In this document: positions 7,862 to 15,247 of the stretch, one piece after another
Numbering within the stretch: the stretch's first letter is position 1
Layout of the letters: every line of letters begins with the position of its first letter
The notes under the pieces: model-generated
Told to the model about the DNA's origin: nothing
Seen by the model: only the letters and a program-made list of their open reading frames with translations
Databases searched by the model: none
Made by a program: the position numbers and the translations under genes
Assembly (NCBI GenBank): GCA_021817045.1
Contig: JAKAWG010000058.1
Span: forward strand, 1 to 32,215
DNA from: Acidobacteriota bacterium
Lineage (GTDB): Bacteria; Acidobacteriota; Terriglobia; UBA7540
DNA length: 32,215 nt
Reading direction: 5' to 3'

Positions 7862-9339
7862 AGCGCTTGCAGAAAATCTTCGAGTGGTTGGATCAACGGC
7901 TGAAAATCGGCGCGGCCGTCCGCGAAGCGATGTATCATCGCGTCCCGCGGTCCAGCGGCTCCTGGTTTTACGTCTTCGGCAGTTCAGCCTTCCTGCTGCT
8001 TCTGTTGCAGGTGGTGACGGGAATCCTGCTGGCCCTGGTCTACGTTCCTTCCGCGTCCCAGGCCTGGAATAGCCTGCAGGTTTTGAACCACGACATCACG
8101 CTGGGCTGGTACCTGCGCGCAGTTCATGGCTGGGGCTCGAATTTCATGGTCGCCCTCGTGCTCATTCACATGATGCAGGTGTTCCTATTTGGCGCTTACA
8201 AATATCCGCGCGAATTCAACTGGGTTACCGGCGTCTTCCTTTTGCTTTTCACTCTTGGCATGGCATTTACCGGACAGGTGCTGCGGTTCGATCAGGACGC
8301 ATATTGGGGGCTTGGAATTGGCGCCTCCATCACGGGCCGGGTGCCGCTGATCGGAGCGCCCTTAGTGCACTTGCTGCTGGGCGGGCCCATCATTGCCAGC
8401 GACACACTTTCACGCTTTTTTGACCTGCACGTTTTCATTATTCCCGCGCTGCTGCTGGGCTTGGTCGGTATTCATCTGCTGATGGTGCTTAAGCTCGGCA
8501 TCAATGAATGGCCGATGCCGGGCCGACTGGTCCGCCGCGAGACCTATCTGAAGGAGTACGAAGATCTGGTTCAGAGGGATGGCGTACCGTTTGTCCCTGA
8601 CGCCATCTGGAAAGATATGGTTTTCGGAGCCATGATTCTGGGCAGCGTGCTGGTGTGTGCCGCTGTTTTCGGACCCTTTGGTCCCCGCGGCGTGCCGGAC
8701 CCGACGATCATTCAAGCTGCACCCCGTCCTGACTTTTTCTTTCTCTGGATATTTGCGTTGTTGGCGCTGCTGCCGCCTTATATGGAAACTCCGCTTATTC
8801 TCATCGGGCCGATCGTGGTGATCGCGCTTCTCCTCCTGGTGCCTTTCCTCTCGGGCGAAGGTGAAAAGAGCTGGCGGCGCCGGCCGGTTTCGGTCCTGAC
8901 CGTGCTGGTTGTCGCAGTCACGCTCGGAGCTTTGACGCGCTTTGGCCAAGAAGCGCCGTGGAGTCCAGTCATGAACGGCTGGAGCGGGTTGCCCGTTCCG
9001 GCGCAGTATTTGAAGGGACGCTCGGCGTTACAGCGTCAGGGCGCAATCGTCTTCCAGGAAAAGCAGTGCCGCAATTGCCATTCGCTAGGAGGAGAAGGCG
9101 GAAAGAGAGGACCGGCGCTCGACTCAGTGGCCACGCGGCTCACGCCCGACGAACTGATCCGCCAGGTGCTTCAGGGAGGTGGAAACATGCCCGCCTACGG
9201 CCACAATCTGAGCCCGGCGGAAGTGACCGCGTTGGTCTCTTTCCTCGACACCTTGCATCCGCCCGGCGTTCGCCCTGCCCGCGATTTTGCCGAAAAGGGT
9301 TTGCCCTTGCTTGATACGGGACATCCGGCAAAGCATTGA
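7858..9339 (+). CDS. Cytochrome b fused to a C-terminal cytochrome c
   Basis: This is the quinol-oxidising membrane core of the bc-type complex. The 493-residue protein carries the N-terminal four-helix domain with bis-heme histidines H90/H104 and H191/H206; 13 and 14 residues separate the pairs, the latter spacing being that of b6-type proteins. The C-terminal cytochrome b part follows, then further helices, and a soluble cytochrome c domain with C-R-N-C-H at 404-408 and candidate ligand M444. The Qo-site PEWY position reads P-D-F-F (291-294), an unusual variant. The start is a TTG at 7858 overlapping the Rieske stop (TTGA), with GGAG upstream. A whole cytochrome b plus monoheme c in one chain differs from the split Bacillus arrangement. 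Confidence 0.93.
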   Translation: MKRLQKIFEWLDQRLKIGAAVREAMYHRVPRSSGSWFYVFGSSAFLLLLLQVVTGILLALVYVPSASQAWNSLQVLNHDITLGWYLRAVHGWGSNFMVALVLIHMMQVFLFGAYKYPREFNWVTGVFLLLFTLGMAFTGQVLRFDQDAYWGLGIGASITGRVPLIGAPLVHLLLGGPIIASDTLSRFFDLHVFIIPALLLGLVGIHLLMVLKLGINEWPMPGRLVRRETYLKEYEDLVQRDGVPFVPDAIWKDMVFGAMILGSVLVCAAVFGPFGPRGVPDPTIIQAAPRPDFFFLWIFALLALLPPYMETPLILIGPIVVIALLLLVPFLSGEGEKSWRRRPVSVLTVLVVAVTLGALTRFGQEAPWSPVMNGWSGLPVPAQYLKGRSALQRQGAIVFQEKQCRNCHSLGGEGGKRGPALDSVATRLTPDELIRQVLQGGGNMPAYGHNLSPAEVTALVSFLDTLHPPGVRPARDFAEKGLPLLDTGHPAKH

Positions 9340-9346
9340 GGACGGC

Positions 9347-11629
9347 ATGTCATCCGCTAGCCAGGCGCTCTTAGCCTCGTGGTCGTTTCCTGCGTGGACG
9401 ACCTTTGCCATTTTTCTGACCGCTGTGCTTTACGTCGGCGGATGGAGGCGGCTTCAGCGTCTGCGCTCAACCCTCTTTCCTCCCTGGCGGCTGGCATGCT
9501 TCCTCGGCGGACTTGTGGCCGTATGGCTCGCCATCGCCTCGCCTCTTGATTCCTTCGACGATCTTCTCCTGACCGCGCACATGATCCAGCATCTTCTGCT
9601 GCTTTTTGTTGGCCCCCCTCTGGTTCTTCTAGGATTCCCAGCCGTTCCGCTTCTCAACGGTCTGCCTCGCTGGGTTAGCCGCGACGCGTTGGGTCCGTTC
9701 TTCCGATGGCCCGGGCTCACGCGTTTTGGCCGGTTCGTGACTCATCCAGTTTTCTGCTGGCTGGTCGCCGAAGTGACGCTGGTCGGGTGGCACGTTCCCG
9801 CCGCGTACGATTTGGCGCTGCGCTCGCTAAGCTGGCATGAGGTTGAGCATGCCTGCTTCTTCGGCACCGGCTTATTGTTCTGGTGGCCGGTGATTCAGCC
9901 CTGGCCGAGCAAGCCACACTGGCCGCGGTGGACCATCCCGCTTTACCTTCTGCTGGCCGCGATTGTCAACACAATCATCAGCGCACTTCTATGCTTTTCC
10001 GGCCGCCTGCTTTATCCTCCCTATGCCACAGTGCCGCGGCTATTCGGCCTCTCCGCTATGAACGACCAGGTCGCCGCCGGCGCCGTGATGTGGGCATTTG
10101 GCTCGGTGGTATTCCTGGGCGCCGGCAGCCACGTTACGTTTCGGTTTCTGTCTCCGGCTCCGGCGAATCTTGAGCCCGTTCCAAATGACGTTTTGTGGCC
10201 ACCAACTGCGCGGCGTTGGTCTCCGCAGCGATTCGATCTGCTTGAGACGCCTCTGGTCGGAGCGCTTCTCCGCGCTCGCTACGGGCGCCGGACGCTGCAA
10301 GCAGTCATGCTGATACTGGCCGCCGCGGTTCTGGCCGAGGCTCTGTTCGGCCCTTCAATGGCTCCGATGAATCTTGCCGGCGTGTTGCCGTGGACATACG
10401 CCCGAGCTTTTGCCGTGATTGCGCTGCTCGCTGCGGGAAATCTCTTCTGCATGGCTTGTCCATTCACACTGCCTCGCGAAATCGGCCACCGGCTGGGATT
10501 CGCGACGCGCGTTTGGCCGCGCCGGCTGCGATCCAAGTGGCTTGCCGCCGCGCTGCTCGCCGCCTTTTTCTGGGCCTATGAGGCTTTTAGTCTGTGGAAT
10601 AGCTCGCTTGCTACGGCAGCGATTGTTGCGGGGTACTTTGTAACTGCGTTTGCCGTGGACACATTCTTTAGCGGCGCAAGCTTCTGCAAGTACGTCTGTC
10701 CGATCGGCCATTTCGGTTTCATAGGTTCCCTGGTGTCGCCGCTCGAAATACGGGTGAGAAAGCGGGAAGTGTGCAAAACGTGCACTACCCACGACTGTTT
10801 TCGCGGTAACAGCCACCAGCGCGGTTGTGAGCTTCATCTTTTTCTGCCACAAAAATCGGGAAGTATGGATTGCACGTTCTGCCTGGAGTGCGTCAAGGCG
10901 TGTCCGCACGATAATATCGGCATTCTGTCCCGGGGGCCGGCTCATGATCTTACTCAGGACCCACGTCGGTCCTCCGTGGGCCGGTTTCGCGAACGTCCGG
11001 ATATCGCAGCCCTTGCGCTGGTGATTGTGTTTGGAGGGTTCGCAGGCGCGGCAGCCATGGTGACTCCATTCACTTCCTGGATAGAACATTGCGTGGAGCG
11101 CTTCCACATGGCGTCTCGTTTTCCGTTGATTAGTTTGTTTCTTTTCGTCGCCGTGATCATCGCGCCTTTGCTCTTGATGGTCGGTTCTGCGGCAATGGGG
11201 CGCGTTCTCGCTCGGCTTCAAGGCTCGTTGCGTGAAGTTTTTTGCCGCCTTTCGCTGGCTTTGGTCCCGTTGGGACTTACCATGTGGGTTTCACACTTGC
11301 TATTCCACCTATCCACAGGCTGGAATACCGCCTGGCCCGTACTTGAGCAAGCTGGGGCCAGCCTGGGCATTCCCTGGCTGGGGCCGCCGCACTGGGCCAC
11401 GGCGAGCCCTCTGCTCGGAGCGAATACATTGCTCCACGCTCAACTGCTGGTTCTGGATGTAGGGTTGATCTTCACCCTGTACACGGGCTGGCGGACTGCG
11501 CAAGCGTTTGCCCCTCGCATCTCCGCCGCATTAAGATTGGTCGCGCCGTGGACTGTGGTTGCCGCAGCGCTCTATGGTAGCGGTGTGTGGATATTTCTCC
11601 AGCCAATGCAAATGCGGGGGGTCATGTAA
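9347..11629 (+). CDS. CtaG-like oxidase assembly protein fused to a membrane polyferredoxin
   Basis: The 760-residue protein joins two families. Residues 1-270 form a CtaG (caa3 assembly factor) domain with about seven helices and conserved T-A-H-M-I-Q-H-L-L-L, G-W-H-V-P and H-E-V-E-H motifs, a family linked to copper delivery or assembly of caa3 oxidase. Residues 310-760 resemble NapH/CcoG-type ferredoxin membrane proteins: C-M-A-C-P at 368-372, C-K-Y-V-C-P at 447-452, cysteines 476, 479, 484, 494, and a full 4Fe-4S motif C-T-F-C-L-E-C-V-K-A-C-P (509-520), between several helices. ATG 9347 is chosen over an upstream ATG inside the cytochrome b gene because GAGGA at 9339-9342 lies just before it. 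The fusion suggests coupled electron supply and copper or heme insertion during oxidase assembly; that is an inference. Confidence 0.85.
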   Translation: MSSASQALLASWSFPAWTTFAIFLTAVLYVGGWRRLQRLRSTLFPPWRLACFLGGLVAVWLAIASPLDSFDDLLLTAHMIQHLLLLFVGPPLVLLGFPAVPLLNGLPRWVSRDALGPFFRWPGLTRFGRFVTHPVFCWLVAEVTLVGWHVPAAYDLALRSLSWHEVEHACFFGTGLLFWWPVIQPWPSKPHWPRWTIPLYLLLAAIVNTIISALLCFSGRLLYPPYATVPRLFGLSAMNDQVAAGAVMWAFGSVVFLGAGSHVTFRFLSPAPANLEPVPNDVLWPPTARRWSPQRFDLLETPLVGALLRARYGRRTLQAVMLILAAAVLAEALFGPSMAPMNLAGVLPWTYARAFAVIALLAAGNLFCMACPFTLPREIGHRLGFATRVWPRRLRSKWLAAALLAAFFWAYEAFSLWNSSLATAAIVAGYFVTAFAVDTFFSGASFCKYVCPIGHFGFIGSLVSPLEIRVRKREVCKTCTTHDCFRGNSHQRGCELHLFLPQKSGSMDCTFCLECVKACPHDNIGILSRGPAHDLTQDPRRSSVGRFRERPDIAALALVIVFGGFAGAAAMVTPFTSWIEHCVERFHMASRFPLISLFLFVAVIIAPLLLMVGSAAMGRVLARLQGSLREVFCRLSLALVPLGLTMWVSHLLFHLSTGWNTAWPVLEQAGASLGIPWLGPPHWATASPLLGANTLLHAQLLVLDVGLIFTLYTGWRTAQAFAPRISAALRLVAPWTVVAAALYGSGVWIFLQPMQMRGVM

Positions 11630-11730
11630 CGACGGCGCGGGGAGAGGCAAAAACACATTCAAAATTGCCGTCGTCCCATGGAGGAGGCGGTCCCGCAGAA
11701 GCAGGGCTAGCCGAGGAGGGTCACCTCAAG

Positions 11731-12312
11731 ATGATGCCGGGGAAATACCGAATGATGATGGTGCAGCGCGGACTGAGCCTCGTCTTGTTGTTGGCTTCCC
11801 TGCTCGTTCCGTTGTTGCTGCGCGCGGATGGTGGAGTGGTTCGCCTGCGTCAAGCGTCTGGCCCGTTTGTCATAACTGTCTTCACGGCGGCCGCGACGCT
11901 TCGCACCGGACCCGCCGACGTGAGCGTGATGGTACAAGACCGGAAGAGCCGAGCCGTAATTCTCGACGCAACGGTCGTCGTGAAACTTAAGCCACTAACT
12001 GGTACGGCCTGCTCCATTGTAGTTCCCGCGACGAGCCGGCAAGCTACAAATAAGCTGTTGAAAGCCGCGGTCGCCATCTTCCCTTCCGCCGGCCCATGGT
12101 TGCTGACAGTCACCGTGCAGCGCGGCCCGGAGAAGGCAATTGCCACCACCCGCCTTCAGGTAGCTCCTCCGCTCCCGCGCGCCGCTACCCTCTGGCTCTA
12201 CCTGGCCCTGCCGCCGTTGGCTATGCTGTTGTTTGCGGCAAATCAGGTGCTGCGGCATCGTGCTCATTCCCGCACGGGCGCACGTTCGCCGGACGCGGCA
12301 AACCAGTCCTGA
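11731..12312 (+). CDS. Exported, membrane-anchored protein with a YtkA/FixH-like domain
   Basis: The 193-residue product starts at ATG 11731, preceded by GAGGAGG at 11713-11719. It has a signal-type helix (about 12-30), a beta-rich extracytoplasmic domain (40-145) with the pattern G-P-F-V-I-T-V-F-T and later P-A-D-V-S-V-M-V-Q-D, and a C-terminal helix at about 152-172 followed by a basic tail. The strand pattern is like YtkA/FixH-type immunoglobulin-like domains found beside cytochrome oxidase genes, but similarity is judged by eye and is weak. It is 101 bases after the CtaG fusion in the same direction and is probably the last gene of the operon. A role in oxidase assembly or copper handling is plausible only from context. 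Confidence 0.65.
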   Translation: MMPGKYRMMMVQRGLSLVLLLASLLVPLLLRADGGVVRLRQASGPFVITVFTAAATLRTGPADVSVMVQDRKSRAVILDATVVVKLKPLTGTACSIVVPATSRQATNKLLKAAVAIFPSAGPWLLTVTVQRGPEKAIATTRLQVAPPLPRAATLWLYLALPPLAMLLFAANQVLRHRAHSRTGARSPDAANQS

Positions 12313-12420
12313 TCCTAAAGCGCGAACGCTGCGCTGCCTTCGGAGTAACGTTCGCCGCCCGGCGTGCAAGAATCCGGTTTCCTCTCGCCGCATACGAGAG
12401 AGCAGCAGGAACTTCGGGGG

Positions 12421-13243
12421 TCACGCCGCGTTCGCTTGAGCCCGAAGCCGCGGATAAAATCGTCGAAACGCATCTTCCAATTGAGACGATGCAAAAGTGT
12501 GGGGTGCACACAACGCGATGGATGGTCTGAAGTTTGTGTACCGTCTGCGGAAGACCGCTTCACGGGTATTGTTCAGGACGCGGACCCGAACGGTGAGAAA
12601 CCGTTGTACCGTGAACCAATTCCAGCGCATCTCCTGTTTCTTGACCATGCGTTTGGCGACGACCTCGTTGACGGTGGACTCGACCCAAGCCGTCGAGATA
12701 GGCAGTTTAGTCCGATGGCGCTGACCGTAATTCGGTAGCGAATCCTGATTGGCGGTCAGATACTACAGCAGGTCTTGCAGAGCAGTGCTCAACCGTGCGA
12801 GGTCAGGTGTTTCTCGTCGACGGCGGGAAGTCAACCAGTCTCGCACCGCTTTCAAATGGTGGAGGCCTTTCACCGACTTGCCGTTCCCCAGACACCACTT
12901 CGCTCGATCGACCTTCCCGGTCACTCAAAATTTGGCAATCGTTCGGATCTGATCGTGGCTGACGCCTCGCCTTACCTGGATCACGTGCTGAAAACGCATC
13001 GGCAGATGAAACCAATCCAGGATGTGCGTCGACTTTGGTGCGACTTCCTTCTGGATCGCCCGCAGCCCGGCATCTCCATCCGACAACCCGGTAACTCGGG
13101 CACCCTCCATGTAGCCGACTTCAATCATAGCTTGATGAACTCGCCGGCTTGATGAACTTCTCCGTGCGCTCCCATTCGGCCACTTCGTGCAACTTCGTCT
13201 CGCCGGAATCGGATTCCGTGACGAGCTTCAAAGTCCACTTCAT
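12421..13243 (-). pseudogene. ISKra4-family transposase pseudogene
   Basis: Three minus-strand pieces align to one transposase. The N-terminal piece (13243-13121) reads K-W-T-L-K-L-V-T-E-S-D-S-G-E-T and then E-W-E-R-T-E, a typical ISKra4 start, and stops early. The middle piece (13128-12925, another frame) has V-T-G-L-S-D-G-D-A-G-L and I-L-D-W-F-H-L-P-M-R, the catalytic-core motif. The C-terminal piece runs from about 12920 with one TAG near 12760 and includes A-N-Q-D-S-L-P-N-Y-G-Q-R-H-R and A-W-V-E-S-T-V-N-E-V-V-A-K-R-M. Several hundred bases between the first two pieces have been lost, next to a short duplicated TTCATCAAG at 13132-13158. Confidence 0.75.
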
Positions 13244-13340
13244 GCGCCCCCTCCATCCGCGTGTCAGATAGGAGGTTAGGGCGGCCCCATTCCGTCATCA
13301 AGCGGGGGGTTCACCCCACACCTTTTCATAGTCGCCTCAT
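12485..13340 (-). mobile_element. Degenerate ISKra4-like element with terminal inverted repeats
   Basis: The ends carry an imperfect inverted repeat: AAAAGTGTGGGGTG at 12493-12506 and its complement CACCCCACACCTTTT at 13312-13326 (one inserted base), with flanking GAG-CGA bases also matching. Between them, only fragments of an ISKra4-type transposase remain on the minus strand, in about 0.85 kb instead of the roughly 1.6 kb expected of an intact element. Internal deletion, frameshifts and a stop codon show it is dead. No target duplication could be recognised. Confidence 0.65.
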
Positions 13341-13341
13341 C

Positions 13342-13366
13342 ACACCACCCGCCTTGCGGGTGGTGT
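13342..13366. other. Perfect 11-bp hairpin
   Basis: ACACCACCCGC and GCGGGTGGTGT pair perfectly around a three-base CTT loop. No T-run follows on either strand, so it is not a classical intrinsic terminator. It lies between the ISKra4 remnant and the first 54-bp repeat, about 70 bases upstream of the GH20-like gene, and may be part of an IS end or insulate transcription. Confidence 0.7.
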
Positions 13367-13369
13367 CTG

Positions 13370-13423
13370 ACTTCCAATAAAATCTTTGGGTTGCAGTCAG
13401 CCCACGGACTTTCTGCTGCTCTC
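13370..13423 (+). repeat. 54-bp direct repeat, copy A
   Basis: This matches 16910-16963 with four mismatches (about 93% identity, offset exactly 3540 bases). In one frame both copies read Q-P-T-D-F-L-L-L-S, and in copy B that frame continues into an IS1380-type transposase. Copy A is therefore probably a shorter scrap of the same element. It ends 15 bases before the start of the GH20-like gene. Confidence 0.85.
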
Positions 13424-13438
13424 CAACAATCGTCGACC

Positions 13439-15238
13439 ATGGAAAAACGCGTCAAGAAGGCTTCGGAAGACTTTCAGCCTGATCTTTTACACAGTGTCGG
13501 GAAAACGACGCGAAGAGATTTTCTTACGTGTGGCATCACCGGGATGGTCGGTTCAACGTTGAAGGCGGGGCGGCGAGCAGAAAAGGCGCCGCTCGCAGGA
13601 ACTCTAGGTTATGGAATTTCGAACCGCGAATCGCACCCTCCCGAAGCCTTCGAACAAGGAAATCTCGCAGGAGCAACCCGCCCGATCGGCCGTTTGTACG
13701 GGTTGATGGCGGACGCCGCGCGCGTTCCGGAAGATCCTTCCTACTACCGGCGGGCTATCGACTTCTGCCACGCATGGAACCTGAACGCCTACCTTATCTC
13801 GTTAGCCGACGATCAGGGCTGTGCCCTACGCTTTCGAAGCCATCCCGAACTCATCACCCATAAAAACGCGCTCACCCACGAGCAGGCGAAAGAGCTCGCA
13901 CGCTATGCGCAGCAGTTGGGAGTCGACCTGATTCCCGAAATCGAGTCGTTCGGGCATACGAGGTATATTACCAGCGTCCCGCAGTATGCCAGCCTGGCGG
14001 ATCGAATGCCGGGAGGACACGGCCACTTTTCTGCCGTGACTCCGGTGTCGTCGCAAACACTGAAGCTGATGTCAGATCTTTACCGGGAGGTAGCCGAGAT
14101 TTTCCCCGCGCCTTATCTGCACGGCGGGTGCGATGAAGTCAACTGGGGCGGATCGGAGCTTTCCCGGCAAGCACTGAGAACTAGGAGTCGAGATGAGATC
14201 TGGGCCGAATACCTGAATTCCCTCGATCGTGTCGCGCGACGGCTGGGCAAAGAATTCATCGTCTGGGGCGACTACATTCTGCACAAAAGGCCCGGCGTTT
14301 TGCCCCGGCTCAACAAAGACATTATTGTCATGGACTGGCAATATTACGTGACTGACCCTAAGCCACTGGAGTTGGCCGCACGTAAAGTGATCGATACTGG
14401 GCTACGGGCGATCGGTGCGCCGGCCCTAATTTCCTGCCGCTGGGGACCTCGCGCCGGCGTCAATGCCCTGCAGAATATCGATGCGTATGCGGACGCCTAC
14501 CGCAGCATCCGTAACCCCAGCGCGCTGGGTGTGATCGTTACCAACTGGATTCCTTCTCGCTACATCCAACGGTCACTCTGGGACAGCTATGCCTACGCCG
14601 CTGTCGCCATCACCGAGGGCAGTTCAGTAGCGCGCCGGTCTGCCTTCAGGAAGTTCGTTGAGAACTTCTACCAAGCGGAATGGAACGAAAATTGGTCAGA
14701 CATTTTTATGACACTTTACCAAATCACGCCTAACCAAAAATCCTGCTCGCCGTCCTGGATGCGCCCGGTTCTGCCTGTGCCTTGGCGGAATCAGCAAGAA
14801 CTGAGAACCGCCATTCAGTCGGGCAGGCTCAACGCGCCGCCGTTCCGGCGTTTGCTCAGCCAGCTTGTCTTCAGTGAAGCCCAAGTTCGCGACAATTTTG
14901 ACGCGTTTCTCGCCTTCCGGCTTTCGGTGGAGTATCTCGATCACATTTTCTGGCGCATTAACGCTCTTGTGGAGGAAGAGCTAAAGCCCCCAAAAACGCC
15001 TGCGACGGCAGCGGCTCTGATTCGAACTATCGCGGACCGCGACCAGCGTCTCCTCGAAAAGCTTTTTACCTTCTGGAACGAAGGCCGCGCCAGCGATGCT
15101 GCCGCGAAAACAGGCCCAGTGTTTGACTTCGGGCCGAGCGACCAATTGCTGTATACATTTCATCAGGCTGCAACGTTCTCCCGGCAACTGGCAGACGACC
15201 CCGAACGATTTTGCCGCGCCTTCGCAGCCCGTGTTTAA
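13439..15238 (+). CDS. GH20-like glycoside hydrolase, Tat-exported
   Basis: The 599-residue protein probably cleaves terminal hexosamine-type residues outside the cytoplasm. A twin-arginine signal T-R-R-D-F-L-T-C-G-I-T-G lies at 24-35. The catalytic barrel covers roughly 80-400, with G-L-M-A-D-A-A-R-V-P at 88-97, I-P-E-I-E-S-F-G-H at 165-173, and the D-E pair of GH20 enzymes in H-G-G-C-D-E-V-N-W-G (D232, E233). A helical C-terminal region follows. No GH20 N-terminal accessory domain is obvious, so it is a divergent member, and exact substrate is unknown. ATG 13439 is preferred because the frame upstream is repeat sequence. The amino acid permease gene follows after 9 bases, suggesting coordinated use of an aminosugar or peptide-linked glycan. 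Confidence 0.75.
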   Translation: MEKRVKKASEDFQPDLLHSVGKTTRRDFLTCGITGMVGSTLKAGRRAEKAPLAGTLGYGISNRESHPPEAFEQGNLAGATRPIGRLYGLMADAARVPEDPSYYRRAIDFCHAWNLNAYLISLADDQGCALRFRSHPELITHKNALTHEQAKELARYAQQLGVDLIPEIESFGHTRYITSVPQYASLADRMPGGHGHFSAVTPVSSQTLKLMSDLYREVAEIFPAPYLHGGCDEVNWGGSELSRQALRTRSRDEIWAEYLNSLDRVARRLGKEFIVWGDYILHKRPGVLPRLNKDIIVMDWQYYVTDPKPLELAARKVIDTGLRAIGAPALISCRWGPRAGVNALQNIDAYADAYRSIRNPSALGVIVTNWIPSRYIQRSLWDSYAYAAVAITEGSSVARRSAFRKFVENFYQAEWNENWSDIFMTLYQITPNQKSCSPSWMRPVLPVPWRNQQELRTAIQSGRLNAPPFRRLLSQLVFSEAQVRDNFDAFLAFRLSVEYLDHIFWRINALVEEELKPPKTPATAAALIRTIADRDQRLLEKLFTFWNEGRASDAAAKTGPVFDFGPSDQLLYTFHQAATFSRQLADDPERFCRAFAARV

Positions 15239-15247
15239 GGCTTCAGG

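Noticed and set aside
12421-12480. Second copy of the ISKra4 transposase C-terminus (L-E-D-A-F-R-R-F-Y-P)
   Set aside because: The string resembles the family end but lies outside the inverted repeat in a short tail; it may be coincidence, so it is not listed as its own element.
13342-13366. CRISPR repeat or Rho-independent terminator
   Set aside because: The hairpin is single, has no spacer-repeat array around it and no T-run after either arm.
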